Part shown: piece by piece, positions 17,916 to 29,800 of the stretch
How positions within the stretch are numbered: position 1 is the stretch's first letter
Layout: each line of letters opens with the position of its first letter
NCBI RefSeq assembly: GCF_003415675.1
Contig: NZ_QFZK01000001.1
Location: 372,001-436,000, forward strand
Origin: Rhodoferax lacus
Lineage (GTDB): Bacteria > Pseudomonadota > Gammaproteobacteria > Burkholderiales > Burkholderiaceae_C
Length of the DNA: 64,000 nucleotides
Direction: 5' to 3'
Notes under the pieces: model-generated
Told to the model about the DNA's origin: nothing
What the model saw: the letters and a program-made list of their open reading frames with translations, nothing else
The model's database searches: none
Made by a program: the position numbers and the translations under genes

Positions 17916-18703
17916 CCGATGACGGCGCTCACGCCACCGTCCACGGCCAGCCACTGGCCGGTAATGTGTTTGCCAGCATCCGACGCAAACAGCAGGCATA
18001 CGCCCTTCAGGTCTTCGTCATCGCCCAGGCGCTGGAGCGGCGCGGCAGCGGCCATCTTGTCTTCGCCCACCGTGCTGAGCAGGCCAGCCGTCATCTTGCT
18101 GGGGAAGAAGCCTGGGCAGATGGCATTGACGGTGATGTTGTATGCCCCCCACTCTGCCCCCAGGGCGCGGGTGAAGTTGATCACTGCGCCTTTGGAGGTG
18201 TTGTAGGCAATGGTCTTCATGAAGGGCGGGTTGCCGTTGAGGCCGGCAATCGAGGCCACGTTGATGATGCGCCCGCTGCGCCTGGCAATCATGCTCTTGC
18301 GGGCCACTTGCTGGCTGAGCAAAAAATAGCCCCGCACATTCAGGTCCATCACCTTGTCCCAGGCCTCCACAGGATGGTCTTCGGCGGGTGCACCCCAGGT
18401 GGCGCCAGCGTTGTTGACCAGGATGTCGATGTCACCCATGCGGTGCAAGGTCTGGTCCACCAGACGCGCAACGTCTTCTTCTTTGGCGCAGTCGGCAGCA
18501 ATCCAGCGTGCATCGATGCCTGCAGCCTGCAGGTCGCCTACCGCCTGCTCCAGGTCATCGGGCTTGCGTGAGCAGAGCATGATGCGGGCCCCGGCCTCGC
18601 CCAGGGCATGCGCCATTTGCAGGCCCAGGCCGCGCGAGCCGCCCGATACCAGGGCAGTGCGCCCGGTCAGGTCAAAGAGTTGGTGTACGGTGCGCGCGCC
18701 CAT
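17912..18703 (-). CDS. Short-chain dehydrogenase/reductase
   Basis: NAD(P)-dependent oxidoreductase of the classical SDR family, 263 residues. Visible elements: cofactor motif SGGSRGLGLQM (residues 20-30), NNAG at 97-100, and catalytic Ser151, Tyr167 and Lys171 (AYNTSK). The C-terminus AVDGGVSAVIG is typical. An Arg in the glycine-rich loop (GSRGLG) is compatible with NADP preference, but this is not decisive. Coupled to the thioesterase by an ATGA overlap; a small membrane protein gene lies nine bases upstream. Confidence 0.92.
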   Translation of the reverse strand: MGARTVHQLFDLTGRTALVSGGSRGLGLQMAHALGEAGARIMLCSRKPDDLEQAVGDLQAAGIDARWIAADCAKEEDVARLVDQTLHRMGDIDILVNNAGATWGAPAEDHPVEAWDKVMDLNVRGYFLLSQQVARKSMIARRSGRIINVASIAGLNGNPPFMKTIAYNTSKGAVINFTRALGAEWGAYNITVNAICPGFFPSKMTAGLLSTVGEDKMAAAAPLQRLGDDEDLKGVCLLFASDAGKHITGQWLAVDGGVSAVIG

Positions 18704-18712
18704 GGCCCGGCC

Positions 18713-18937
18713 CTACTCTTCGCGCTGGCGTGAACGCCAGAAAAAAACCGCCAGACCAAGACCCAAGGCAATGCTGCCCACGGCGTACAGCCCGGTGGCG
18801 TCCGTGCCTTGGGTGTTTTCGGTGAACCAGCCCAGCACCAGAGCCAGCAGACCACCGTACACCAGGGGCCAAATGACGCGCTCCATACGCAGCAGGCGCG
18901 CATTGGAGGTGCCGTTGTATTTGTCAAAAAAGGACAT
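18713..18937 (-). CDS. Small inner-membrane protein (74 residues), unknown function
   Basis: Two predicted transmembrane helices, about residues 22-41 (VIWPLVYGGLLALVLGWF) and 49-68 (GLYAVGSIALGLGLAVFFW), with a short polar loop between and a basic tail ending RQREE. I do not recognise the family. It sits between the acyl-CoA ligase and the SDR on the same strand, 90 and 9 bases away respectively, so it is probably co-transcribed. Confidence 0.7.
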   Translation of the reverse strand: MSFFDKYNGTSNARLLRMERVIWPLVYGGLLALVLGWFTENTQGTDATGLYAVGSIALGLGLAVFFWRSRQREE

Positions 18938-19027
18938 GAGGATCTACTTTCGAACGTGCGAGCGACGCAGTTGCAGGAAACCGTAACCATACCCGAAGCG
19001 CGCACGCCATCGGGCAGGAACGCGGCT

Positions 19028-20656
<1,629 letters not shown>

Positions 20657-20778
20657 GGGTTTGTCTCCTGCATTTTTATGGGTGTGTGCCGCGCCATATT
20701 GACTTTTTGCGAGCACATCACAGGCCGCATGGTACCTGTTGCATGGCCCCAAAGAGTGCTGGCGTTCGGCAAAGCAGT

Positions 20779-20790
20779 GACAATCCCCGC
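20779..20790 (+). promoter_or_regulatory. -10-like box directly before selO
   Basis: GACAAT (20779-20784) ends six bases before the selO ATG at 20791 with no Shine-Dalgarno sequence. This is the same arrangement as at other apparently leaderless genes in the window. Confidence 0.35.
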
Positions 20791-22275
20791 ATGCCCGTAT
20801 CCACCCCGACAGAAGCCCCTGTAGCGCCGACTCTTTCCTGGCAGCACAGCTTTGCAGCCCTGGGCGAAAGCTTTTACGTACCCCTGGGTGCCACCCCCCT
20901 ACCCGCCCCCTACTGGGTAGGGCACAACGCGGCCCTGGGTACCGAGCTGGGCTTGCCCGCGGACTGGTCACAGTCCGAATCCTGGCTGCAGGCGCTGACT
21001 GGCAACACCACCCTGCCGGGCAGCCAGCCGCTGGCCTCGGTCTACAGCGGCCACCAGTTTGGTAACTGGGCCGGGCAGTTGGGCGATGGCCGGGCCATCC
21101 TGCTGGGCGAGGCAAAGGGCCTGGAGTGGCAGCTCAAGGGAGCCGGGCTGACACCTTTTTCACGCATGGGTGACGGGCGTGCTGTCTTGCGCAGCAGCGT
21201 ACGAGAATTCCTGTGCAGCGAGGCCATGCACGGCCTGGGCATACCCAGCACGCGCGCCCTGTGCGTCACAGGGTCGGATGCGCCGGTGCGCCGCGAAACG
21301 CTGGAGACCGCAGCGGTGGTGACGCGCCTGGCACCCAGCTTCATCCGCTTTGGCCACTTTGAGCACTTCTGCCACACCGACCAGCACGGCGAACTCAAGC
21401 GCCTGGCGGACTACGTCATAGACCGCTTCTACCCGGCCTGCCGCAGTGCTGCGGATGGGGATAGCAACCCCTATGTGGCCCTGCTGGCCGCGGTGACCGA
21501 GCGCACGGCGCAGATGGTGGCGCACTGGCAGGCGGTGGGCTTTTGCCACGGTGTGATGAACACCGACAACATGAGCATCCTGGGCCTGACGATTGACTAC
21601 GGGCCGTTCCAGTTTCTGGACGGCTTCCAGCCTGGCCACATCTGCAACCACTCGGACCACCAGGGCCGCTACGCCTTCAACAAGCAGCCCAACGTGGCTT
21701 ACTGGAACCTGTACTGCCTGGGCCAGGCCCTGCTGCCGCTGATAGAAGAGCAGGAGCAGGCCATTGCCGCGCTGGAGACCTTCAAGACCCATTTTCCCCA
21801 GGCTCTTGGCCAGCGCTTTGGCGCCAAACTGGGGCTGCAAGCCGGGCAGATGGCACCGCAGGAACTGGTGGACACCCTCCTGCAACTGCTGGCCAGCGAA
21901 GCCGTGGACTACACCATCTTCTGGCGCCGCCTGAGCCACTGGACGCACGCGCAAAGCGCAGAGGATGCGTCCGTGCGCGACCTGTTTGTGGACCGCGCTG
22001 CCATTGATGCCTGGCTGCTGGCCTATGGCAGCCTGCATGCGTTGGCTGAGCGTCCCCAGGCCTCCCGGCGCATGCTGGCGGCCAACCCGAAATTTGTGCT
22101 GCGCAACCACCTGGGTGAATTGGCCATCCGCGCGGCGCGCCAAAAAGATTTCAGCGTGTTGGCCCAATTGCAGTCTGTGTTGCAGGCGCCCTTTGACGAA
22201 CATCCTGAGCACCAGTCCTTTGCCGACTTTGCACCCGATTGGGCCGCCGGCATCGAGATCAGCTGCAGTTCCTGA
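20791..22275 (+). CDS. selO: SelO (YdiU) protein adenylyltransferase
   Basis: SelO is a pseudokinase-fold enzyme that AMPylates serine, threonine or tyrosine of proteins and protects redox homeostasis. The 494-residue product contains [26 protein letters not shown] (nucleotide-binding core) and the catalytic-loop/metal region [19 protein letters not shown]. The C-terminal Cys-Ser-Ser corresponds to the selenocysteine-Ser-Ser end of animal SelO. I start at 20791; the frame continues upstream to 20449 only by overlapping the divergent acyl-CoA ligase. It is followed 24 bases later by msrB, another redox-repair gene. Confidence 0.95.
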   Translation: MPVSTPTEAPVAPTLSWQHSFAALGESFYVPLGATPLPAPYWVGHNAALGTELGLPADWSQSESWLQALTGNTTLPGSQPLASVYSGHQFGNWAGQLGDGRAILLGEAKGLEWQLKGAGLTPFSRMGDGRAVLRSSVREFLCSEAMHGLGIPSTRALCVTGSDAPVRRETLETAAVVTRLAPSFIRFGHFEHFCHTDQHGELKRLADYVIDRFYPACRSAADGDSNPYVALLAAVTERTAQMVAHWQAVGFCHGVMNTDNMSILGLTIDYGPFQFLDGFQPGHICNHSDHQGRYAFNKQPNVAYWNLYCLGQALLPLIEEQEQAIAALETFKTHFPQALGQRFGAKLGLQAGQMAPQELVDTLLQLLASEAVDYTIFWRRLSHWTHAQSAEDASVRDLFVDRAAIDAWLLAYGSLHALAERPQASRRMLAANPKFVLRNHLGELAIRAARQKDFSVLAQLQSVLQAPFDEHPEHQSFADFAPDWAAGIEISCSS

Positions 22276-22299
22276 AACCCCTTTTTCCGGAGACACCCC

Positions 22300-22710
22300 A
22301 TGACCTACAAGATCGAAAAAACCGCTGAAGAGTGGAAAGAGCTGCTCAAAGCCAAAAATGCCGAACCCCTGGCTTTTGACGTGACCCGCAAGGAGGCCAC
22401 CGAGCGCGCCTACACCGGCAAACTGGAGAGCAACAAGGCTGCAGGCGTGTACCGCTGTATCTGCTGCGACAAGCCACTGTTCTCGTCCGACACCAAGTAC
22501 GAGTCCGGCAGTGGCTGGCCCAGCTACTTCCAGCCCCTGGCGCCCGATGCGGTGGGCACCAAGGTGGATGGCCTGCTGTGGATGAAGCGCACCGAGGTGC
22601 ACTGCGCAGACTGCGGCGCCCATCTGGGCCATGTGTTCGAAGACGGCCCGGCCCCTACCGGCCTGCGCTATTGCATGAACTCGGCTTCGCTACACTTCGT
22701 GCCTGAATGA
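22300..22710 (+). CDS. msrB: Methionine-R-sulfoxide reductase B
   Basis: Reduces the R epimer of methionine sulfoxide in proteins using thioredoxin. The 136-residue protein has structural zinc cysteines Cys53/Cys56 and Cys102/Cys105 ([10 protein letters not shown]), the conserved GSGWPSY and the catalytic Cys125 in [10 protein letters not shown] good GGAG ribosome-binding site precedes the ATG. The stop overlaps the next start (ATGA), so coupling to yciB is likely. Confidence 0.96.
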   Translation: MTYKIEKTAEEWKELLKAKNAEPLAFDVTRKEATERAYTGKLESNKAAGVYRCICCDKPLFSSDTKYESGSGWPSYFQPLAPDAVGTKVDGLLWMKRTEVHCADCGAHLGHVFEDGPAPTGLRYCMNSASLHFVPE

Positions 22711-23264
22711 AAACACTGCTCGACTTCCTTCCCTTCGTCCTTTTCTTTGGCGCCTTCAAGCTCTACGACATCTATGTAGGCACAGCCGTGCTGATGGCGG
22801 CCACCGCCGTTCAGATGCTGGTGGTCTACCGGCTGGATGGCCGCCTGCAGGCCATGCAGAAAATCACGCTTCTGCTGGTGCTGGTGTTTGGCACCTTGAC
22901 CCTGGTGCTGCACGACGAGCGCTTTATCAAGTGGAAGCCCACCGTGCTGTACGCGGCCATGTCCATCGCCCTGGCCATTGCGCTGTGGGTGATGCGCAAG
23001 AATGTGCTCAAGCTCATGCTGGGCAGCCAGCTGGAATTGCCAGAAATGGTCTGGCACAAGCTCAACCTGGCCTGGATGGTTTACACCGCCTTCATGTCGG
23101 CCCTGAATGCCTATGTGGTGCTGAACTACAGCACCGAAGCCTGGGTCAGCTTCAAGGTCTGGGGCTATGTGTTCCCGCTCACCTTTTTGGTGGCGCAGGG
23201 CTTCTACATCGCCCCCCACCTCAAGGCTGACCAGGCGCCACCTGAAGACGGAGCATCCCAATGA
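22707..23264 (+). CDS. yciB: YciB/IspZ inner-membrane septation protein
   Basis: Integral membrane protein of the YciB (IspZ, septation protein A) family, 185 residues, linked to cell-envelope integrity and division. It begins [19 protein letters not shown] and shows about five hydrophobic helices. The WKPTVLYA motif and a following hydrophobic helix are typical. Start and stop both overlap neighbours (ATGA), placing it firmly between msrB and bolA in one operon. Confidence 0.93.
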   Translation: MKTLLDFLPFVLFFGAFKLYDIYVGTAVLMAATAVQMLVVYRLDGRLQAMQKITLLLVLVFGTLTLVLHDERFIKWKPTVLYAAMSIALAIALWVMRKNVLKLMLGSQLELPEMVWHKLNLAWMVYTAFMSALNAYVVLNYSTEAWVSFKVWGYVFPLTFLVAQGFYIAPHLKADQAPPEDGASQ

Positions 23265-23536
23265 GCACCGCCCTGGAGATCACGGCCTCGGCACTGGAAG
23301 CGCGACTGCGTGAGCGGCTCCAGCCCAGCCGGCTGGAAGTGCTGGACGAAAGCGCACAGCACGCCGGGCATGCGGGCTCCAACGGCAGAGGAGCGGGCAC
23401 CCATTTCCGGGTGCGCGTGGCTTCACCCTTGTTTACAGGTTTGCGTCACGTAGGACGGCATCGGCTTGTGTATGATGCGCTGCAAGAATTCATGGCTGCG
23501 GGAGTTCACGCTTTGGCCATTGAAACCCTTGATTGA
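23261..23536 (+). CDS. BolA-family protein
   Basis: Small (91 residues) BolA-type protein that pairs with monothiol glutaredoxins in iron-sulfur metabolism. Recognisable features are the LEVLDES opening strand, the conserved histidine in [13 protein letters not shown] and the [14 protein letters not shown] helix. The subgroup (BolA versus IbaG) is more BolA-like by the RHRLVY motif. Overlaps yciB by four bases; ppiC starts 19 bases after its stop. Confidence 0.9.
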   Translation: MSTALEITASALEARLRERLQPSRLEVLDESAQHAGHAGSNGRGAGTHFRVRVASPLFTGLRHVGRHRLVYDALQEFMAAGVHALAIETLD

Positions 23537-23555
23537 TTACCAGGAAACTAAACGA

Positions 23556-24341
23556 ATGAAAAAGCAAATTTTGTCGGCTTTGGCCCTTGCGGCTTGCATG
23601 GGTGCTGTGTCACCTGCGGCTTTTGCCCAGAACGTCGCCATTGTCAATGGTGTGGCGATCTCCAAGGACCGCGTGGAAGCGCTGGCCCAGCAAGTGGCCC
23701 GTTCCGGCCGCCAGATCACTCCTGAAATGCAGGGTCAATTGCGTGATGAAGTCATCGCCCGCGAAATTTTTGCCCAGGAAGCGCACAAGCGCGGTCTGGA
23801 CGCCACCGAAGACTTCAAGAACCAGATCGAGCTGACCAAGCAGTCCATTCTGATCCGCGAGTTGTTCACCGACTACCAAAAGAACAACCCGGTCACCGAT
23901 GCCGAGATCAAGGCCGAGTACGACAAGTTTGCCGCCGCCAATGCCGGCAAGGAATACAAGGCCCGCCACATCCTGGTGGAAAAAGAATCGGAAGCCACGG
24001 ACATCATTGCCAAGATCAAAAAGGGTGCCAAGTTTGAAGACCTGGCCAAGAAGATGTCCAAGGACCCAGGTTCGGGCGCCAAGGGCGGCGATCTGGATTG
24101 GGCCAACCCCGGCAACTACGTGAAGGAGTTTTCCGACGCGCTGGTGGGCCTGCAAAAGGGCAAGACCACCGAAACCCCGGTGAAGAGCCAGTTTGGCTTC
24201 CACGTTATCCGTCTGGACGACGTGCGCGATGCCCAATTGCCCAAGTTTGAAGAGGTCAAGCCGCAAATTTCCCAGCAACTGCTGGCGCAAAAAATGGCCA
24301 AGTACCAGGAAGAACTGCGCGCCAAGGCCAAGATTGAATAA
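23556..24341 (+). CDS. Periplasmic parvulin-type peptidyl-prolyl isomerase
   Basis: SurA/PpiC-like folding helper for exported proteins, 261 residues. Signal peptide about 1-24 (ending AAFAQ), an N-terminal helical chaperone-like part, then one parvulin domain (about 130-225: ARHILVEKESEA, GGDLDWANPGNYVKEFSDAL, SQFGFHVIRLDD). The start at 23556 gives the signal peptide; an upstream frame from 23466 overlaps bolA. Last gene of the selO-msrB-yciB-bolA-ppiC run, closed by a strong terminator. Confidence 0.93.
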   Translation: MKKQILSALALAACMGAVSPAAFAQNVAIVNGVAISKDRVEALAQQVARSGRQITPEMQGQLRDEVIAREIFAQEAHKRGLDATEDFKNQIELTKQSILIRELFTDYQKNNPVTDAEIKAEYDKFAAANAGKEYKARHILVEKESEATDIIAKIKKGAKFEDLAKKMSKDPGSGAKGGDLDWANPGNYVKEFSDALVGLQKGKTTETPVKSQFGFHVIRLDDVRDAQLPKFEEVKPQISQQLLAQKMAKYQEELRAKAKIE

Positions 24342-24356
24342 TCTGGCTTAGCCCCC

Positions 24357-24387
24357 AAAAAAACGCGGCCCCGGCCGCGTTTTTTTT
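24357..24387 (+). terminator. Rho-independent terminator after the parvulin gene
   Basis: ACGCGGCC (24363-24370), loop CC, GGCCGCGT (24373-24380), then seven T; preceded by a run of A, so it may also work for the convergent small gene that ends at 24411. Confidence 0.92.
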
Positions 24388-24410
24388 GAGTGTCTGAGGG
24401 CGCCTGCTCT

Positions 24411-24650
24411 TCAGGACGACAGCTTATTCAGCTGCAGCTCTATCGCCAATTTGGCATCGGCCACTGAAGAGAAAAAGCAGCCCGATTGCATTGGGGCCTT
24501 GGGCATATGGGCGGGTGCTGGCCACAGCATGCCGTTGAGCCAGAGTGCTGTGCAGCCACCAATATCCTTGACCTTGATGGTGCAGACCGGCACATCGCCG
24601 AGCAACGCGGTACGGGTGTGGGGTGTTTCAATCCAGGTGATCAAAGCCAT
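24411..24650 (-). CDS. Hypothetical protein, 79 residues
   Basis: Short gene with a strong ribosome-binding site (AAAGGAGGAAGCCT just before the ATG) and a promoter-like pair upstream. The protein begins MALITWIETPHTRTALLGD and contains repeated small hydrophobic stretches and three cysteines; it lacks a signal peptide or membrane helix. I do not recognise a domain. The frame stays open far upstream through the rlhA antisense, but only this C-terminal 79-codon part is supported by a start site. Divergent from rlhA, sharing a 102-base control region. Confidence 0.65.
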   Translation of the reverse strand: MALITWIETPHTRTALLGDVPVCTIKVKDIGGCTALWLNGMLWPAPAHMPKAPMQSGCFFSSVADAKLAIELQLNKLSS

Positions 24651-24688
24651 AGGCTTCCTCCTTTGTGTTTGTGTGTTTGAGTGCGCAA

Positions 24689-24752
24689 ATTTTAGAGGCC
24701 GGGTGGTCTGTCCGCAATCAGTGATTGCACCCGGCTGGGATAATCTCGCACC
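24689..24752. promoter_or_regulatory. Divergent promoters of the 79-residue gene (-) and rlhA (+)
   Basis: Minus strand: TTGCGG (24717-24712), 17-base spacer, TAAAAT (24694-24689), about 38 bases before the small gene's ATG. Plus strand: extended -10 TGG-GATAAT (24736-24744) ending eight bases before the rlhA ATG at 24753, with no Shine-Dalgarno, suggesting a leaderless rlhA message. Confidence 0.5.
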
Positions 24753-26771
24753 ATGTCCCTGCAAAACCACCAACTGGAACTTTTGGCACCCGCACGCAAC
24801 CTGGAGATCGGACTGGAGGCGGTGCAGCACGGAGCGGACGCGGTTTACATCGGCGGTCCCTCGTTTGGCGCGCGCTCCAGCGCCGACAACAGTGTGAGCG
24901 ATATTGCGCAGCTGGTGCGCCATGCCCACCGCTTCAACAGCCGCATCTTTGTCACCCTGAACACCATCTTGCGTGACGATGAACTCGAGGGCGCCCGCAC
25001 GCTGGCCTGGCAGCTGTATGACGCCGGGGTGGACGCGCTCATCGTGCAGGACATGGGCCTGCTGGAAATCGACCTGCCGCCCATACAACTGCACGCCAGC
25101 ACCCAGACCGATATCCGCACGCCGCAAAAGGCCCGCTTTTTGCAGGATGCAGGTCTGTCGCAAATCGTCCTGGCGCGCGAACTCACGGTGCAGCAGATTG
25201 CGGCCATCCGGGCCGCCACCGATGCCGAACGCTGCAGCCTGGAGTTCTTTGTGCACGGCGCGCTGTGTGTGGCCTATAGCGGCCAGTGCTACATCAGTGC
25301 GGCCCACACCGGGCGCAGTGCCAACCGGGGCGAATGCAACCAGGCCTGCCGCCTGCCCTACCAGGTGGTGGACGCCCAGGGCCGCTTTGTGGCGCATGAC
25401 AAGCACGTGCTGTCCATGAAGGACAACAACCAGAGTGCCAACCTGGCCGCGCTGGTGGATGCGGGCGTACGCAGCTTCAAGATCGAGGGCCGCTACAAGG
25501 ACATGGGCTATGTGAAGAACATCACCGCCCACTACCGCCGCCTGCTCGACGCCCTCATCGAAGAGCGCCAGTCGGGCGACTATCCGTTGGCGCGCTCCAG
25601 CAGCGGACGCACCACCTTCACCTTCACGCCAGACCCGGACCAGAACTTCAACCGCGAGTTCACCGACTACTTTGTCAACGGCCGCCAGGACACCATAGGC
25701 GCCTTTGACAGCCCCAAGAACCCGGGCCAGCCGATTGGCTGCGTCACGCAAATCGGCCCCAACTGGGTGGAACTGCAACTCGACGACAAGAGCGCCAGCC
25801 TGCACAACGGCGATGGCCTGTGCTACTACGACTTGCAAAAGGAACTGGTGGGCCTGGCGGTGAACCGGGCCGAGGTGCAGAGTGCCGCCAAGGGCAAGTG
25901 GCGGGTGTTCCCCAAGGACGCGGTGGCTGGCCTGAAGGACCTGCGCAAAGGCACCCAGGTGAACCGCAACCGCGACATGCACTGGACACGGGTGCTGGAG
26001 AAAAAATCCAGCGACCGGCGCATTGGCGTGTGGCTCGCACTGGCGGAAACACCCCAAGGCATGGCGCTCACGCTCACTGACGAGGACGGCCACACGGCCA
26101 CGGCCCATGGCAGCCTGCAGCGGCAGGTTTCCAAGGATTGCGCCATGGCCGAGGCCACGCTGCGCGAACAACTCGGGCGCATGGGCAACACGATTTTTGA
26201 AGCGCTGGATGTGGCGATCCAGTTCAGCCAACCCTGGTTTGTTCCCGCCTCCAGCCTGAACGCGCTGCGCCGCGAAGCGGTGGAATCACTGGAAGCAGCG
26301 AGGTTCAAGGCCTTCACCCGCCTGCCCCGCGCTGCGGCCGTAGAGCCACCGGCACCCTTCCCCGAAGACAGCCTGAGCTACCTGGGCAATGTGTTCAACC
26401 AGGCCGCGCACCGCTTTTACGCCAGACACGGCGTGCAGGTGATTGCCCCGGCCTACGAGGCCATTGAAGAGCTGGGCGAGGTCAGCCTGATGATCACCAA
26501 GCACTGCGTGCGCTATTCCTTGAGCCTGTGCCCCAAGCAGGCCAAGGGAGTGACCGGTGTGCAGGGCCAGGTCAAGGCCGAGCCGCTGCAGCTCATCAAC
26601 GGCAAAGAGAAGCTCACCCTGCGCTTTGACTGCAAACCCTGTGAGATGCATGTGGTGGGCAAGATGAAGACCGCCGTGGCGCGCCAGTCACGCGAGGAAC
26701 TGGCGCTGTCGGCCCAAGGCCAGCCCCTCACCTTTCACAAGCGCAGACCCGGCAGCGAATTCGGCCACTGA
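24753..26771 (+). CDS. rlhA: RlhA, 23S rRNA C2501 hydroxylation enzyme (U32 peptidase family)
   Basis: In Escherichia coli RlhA makes 5-hydroxycytidine at position 2501 of 23S rRNA, using prephenate-linked chemistry and an iron-sulfur cluster. The 672-residue protein matches RlhA throughout: ELLAPARNLEIGLEAVQHGA, FVHGALCVAYSGQCYIS, the cysteine pair region RGECNQACRLPY, and FKIEGRYKDMGYVKNITAHY. Its length includes the C-terminal extension (DUF3656) that distinguishes RlhA from the shorter tRNA enzyme TrhP. Single-gene unit followed by a terminator. Confidence 0.9.
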   Translation: MSLQNHQLELLAPARNLEIGLEAVQHGADAVYIGGPSFGARSSADNSVSDIAQLVRHAHRFNSRIFVTLNTILRDDELEGARTLAWQLYDAGVDALIVQDMGLLEIDLPPIQLHASTQTDIRTPQKARFLQDAGLSQIVLARELTVQQIAAIRAATDAERCSLEFFVHGALCVAYSGQCYISAAHTGRSANRGECNQACRLPYQVVDAQGRFVAHDKHVLSMKDNNQSANLAALVDAGVRSFKIEGRYKDMGYVKNITAHYRRLLDALIEERQSGDYPLARSSSGRTTFTFTPDPDQNFNREFTDYFVNGRQDTIGAFDSPKNPGQPIGCVTQIGPNWVELQLDDKSASLHNGDGLCYYDLQKELVGLAVNRAEVQSAAKGKWRVFPKDAVAGLKDLRKGTQVNRNRDMHWTRVLEKKSSDRRIGVWLALAETPQGMALTLTDEDGHTATAHGSLQRQVSKDCAMAEATLREQLGRMGNTIFEALDVAIQFSQPWFVPASSLNALRREAVESLEAARFKAFTRLPRAAAVEPPAPFPEDSLSYLGNVFNQAAHRFYARHGVQVIAPAYEAIEELGEVSLMITKHCVRYSLSLCPKQAKGVTGVQGQVKAEPLQLINGKEKLTLRFDCKPCEMHVVGKMKTAVARQSREELALSAQGQPLTFHKRRPGSEFGH

Positions 26772-26800
26772 AGCCTCGCCTGCCTGCGCGCTGGTGCGAG

Positions 26801-26834
26801 GCCGCCCCTGGAGTGATCCAGCGGCGGCTTTTTT
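26801..26834 (+). terminator. Rho-independent terminator of rlhA
   Basis: A twelve-pair stem with one C-C mismatch (GCCGCCCCTGGA, 26801-26812, with TCCAGCGGCGGC, 26817-26828), loop GTGA, followed by six T. No T-run on the other side, so it is not expected to stop purL. Confidence 0.88.
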
Positions 26835-26837
26835 CTC

Positions 26838-29800
26838 TTACCCTACCCAGCGGCGCGCGTTGTGCCAGAGCTGCATCCAGGGGCTGTGGCCGTCCGTGCC
26901 CAGATCCGTCCAACTCATCTGAACCGAACGGAACACGCGCTCGGGGTGCGGCATCATGGCGGTGAAGCGCCCGTCTGCCGTGGTCACCGCCGTCAGGCCG
27001 CCGGGGCTGCCGTTGGGGTTGAAGGGATAGGCCTCGGTGGCTGCACCCGTGTTGTCCACAAAGCGCATGGCGGCAATCGCCTTGTCGGCATTGCCGCGGT
27101 ACTTGAAGTTGGCATAGCCCTCGCCGTGCGCCACCGCAATCGGCAGGCGCGTACCGGCCAGGCCTTGCAGGAACAGGCTGGGCGACTCCAGCACTTCCAC
27201 CAGCGACAGGCGGGCTTCAAAGCGCTCGCTCTGGTTGGTGGTGAAGCGCGGCCAGTCCTGCGCGCCGGGAATGATGTCGGCAAGCTCGGCAAACATCTGG
27301 CAGCCGTTGCACACGCCCAGGCCAAAGGTATCGCCCCGGCCAAAGAAGGCCTGGAACTGCTCGGACAAACGGGGGTTGAAGGTAACCGAGCGGGCCCAGC
27401 CAATGCCGGCTCCCAGGGTGTCGCCATAGCTGAAGCCGCCACAGGCCACCACGCCCTGGAAGTCGTCCAATTTTGCGCGGCCCGTCTGCAGGTCGGTCAT
27501 GTGGACGTCGAAGGCATCAAAACCCGCCTCGGTAAAGGCATAGGCCATTTCCACATGGGAGTTCACACCCTGCTCGCGCAGCACGGCCACCTTGGGACGG
27601 CTTTTCAGAACCGCGGGGGCGGAGGCCATCAGCGTCTTGAGAGATGCGGGCAGATGCGTGTGCAGGCCGGGGTCACCCACCGCACCAGCGGCTGCGTGCT
27701 CGGCATCGGCGCAGGCCGGGTTGTCGCGCTGCTGGCAAATCTTCCAGCTCACGGCGTCCCAGACCTGGTGCAAGTCGGACAGGGGCGCGCTGAAGATGGA
27801 CTTGGCATCGCGCCAGATCTGCAGTGCGTTTTTGCCGGCGTCCATGCTGCTGGTAGCCGGACGGGTCTTGCCCACGAAATGGCTGAAGGCGGACAGGCCG
27901 TGCTCGCGCAGGGTTTGCATCACTTCGGAGCGCTCGGAGGTGCGCACCTGCAGCACGACACCCGGCTCTTCGCTGAACAAGGCCTTGAGGGTCAGCTCTT
28001 CGCGGCGGGCACCCACCTGCCCTGCCCAGTTCTTGCTGTCACCCACGTCCATGCGGCTGTCACTGATACCGTCACCCTCCAGCACCAGCATGTCCACATT
28101 GAGGGTAACGCCCACGCGTCCGGCAAAGGCCATTTCGGCCACGGTGGCCAGCAGGCCGCCGTCACCGCGGTCGTGGTAGGCCAGGACCTGGCCCTTGGCG
28201 CGCAGGGCGTTCACCGCGTTCACCAGGTTGATCAGGTCCTGCGCACTGTCCAGGTCGGGCACGCTGTCGCCCATCTGGTTCAGGGTTTGCGCCAGGATGC
28301 TGCCGGCCATGCGGTTCTGGCCGTGGCCCAGGTCGATCAGCACCAGGGTGGTGTCCTCCACCGCATTGAGCTGGGGCGTGAGCGTGCCGCGCACATCGGC
28401 CAGCGTGGCAAACGCGGTGATGATGAGGGACACGGGTGAGGTCACCTTGTGCTTGCCGGCCTCGGTTTCCCACTGCGTGCGCATGGAGAGCGAATCCTTG
28501 CCCACCGGAATCGAAATACCCAGCGCCGGGCACAGTTCCAGGCCCACGGCCTTGACGGTGGCGTAGAGCGCGGCGTCTTCGCCGGGCTCGCCGCAAGCGG
28601 CCATCCAGTTGGCCGAGAGTTTGACGCGCGAGAGTTCAATCGGTGCGGCCAGCAGGTTGGTAATGGCTTCAGCCACCGCCATGCGGCCCGAGGCGGGGGC
28701 GTTCAGTGCGGCCAAGGGCGTGCGTTCGCCCATGGACATGGCTTCACCGGCAAAGCCCTGGTAGTCGGCCAGGGTCACGGCGCAGTCGGCCACCGGCACC
28801 TGCCAGGGGCCCACCATCTGGTCACGGTGGGTAAAGCCGCCCACGCTGCGGTCACCAATGGTGATGAGAAAACGCTTGGAGGCCACCGTGGGATGGGCCA
28901 GCACGTCGATCACGGCCTGTTGCAGCGACACGCCCGTGAGGTCCAGCGGCTTGGCGGCGCGCGTGATGGTGGTCACGTCACGCTGCATTTTCGGAGGCTT
29001 GCCCAGCAGCACGTTCATGGGCATATCGACCGGGGAATCTGCCCCCGCGTCCACCAATTGCAACTGCCGCTCTTCGGTAGCCACGCCAACAACAGAGAAC
29101 GGGCAGCGCTCGCGCTCGCACAGCGCCTTGAACAGCTCCAGCGACTCAGGCGCGATGGCCAGCACATAGCGTTCCTGGCTTTCGTTGCACCAGATTTCCT
29201 TGGGCGCCATGCCACTTTCTTCCAGCGGTACGGCGCGCAAATCAAAACGGGCGCCGCGTTCGGCGTCGTTGGTGAGCTCGGGGAAGGCGTTCGAGAGGCC
29301 GCCGGCGCCCACGTCGTGGATGGCCAGAATCGGGTTGCCGGTGCCAGTGGGGCCGCCGGTTTGCCCCAGCGTCCAGCACTGGTTGATGACCTCTTGTGCC
29401 CGGCGTTCGATCTCGGGGTTGCCGCGCTGCACCGAGTCAAAGTCCAGGTGGGCCGCATTCGCCCCGGTGGCCATGGAACTGGCCGCGCTGCCGCCCATGC
29501 CGATGCGCATGCCGGGGCCGCCCAGCTGGATCAAGAGGCTGCCGGCAGGGAAGGCAATCTTGTGGGTCTGCGTCTGGTCAATCACGCCCAGGCCGCCGGC
29601 AATCATGATGGGCTTGTGGTAGCCGCGTTGCTGCGTGTCCCGGTCGGTGACCACGGTCTGCTCGTACTCGCGGAAGTAGCCCAGCAGGTTGGGCCGTCCA
29701 AATTCGTTGTTGAAGGCCGCGCCACCCAGCGGGCCTTCCGTCATGATTTGCAGCGGGCTGGCAATGTGCTCGGGCTTGCCACCGGCTTCATCGGACCAGC

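Noticed and set aside
20657-21115. N-terminal extension of the acyl-CoA ligase
   Set aside because: It would overlap selO, and the AGGAG-preceded ATG at 20656 gives the normal family N-terminus.
24651-26231. Long minus-strand extension of the 79-residue gene, up to 606 codons
   Set aside because: Upstream of 24650 it is antisense to rlhA; the strong ribosome-binding site and promoter sit at 24650, so only the short gene is supported.
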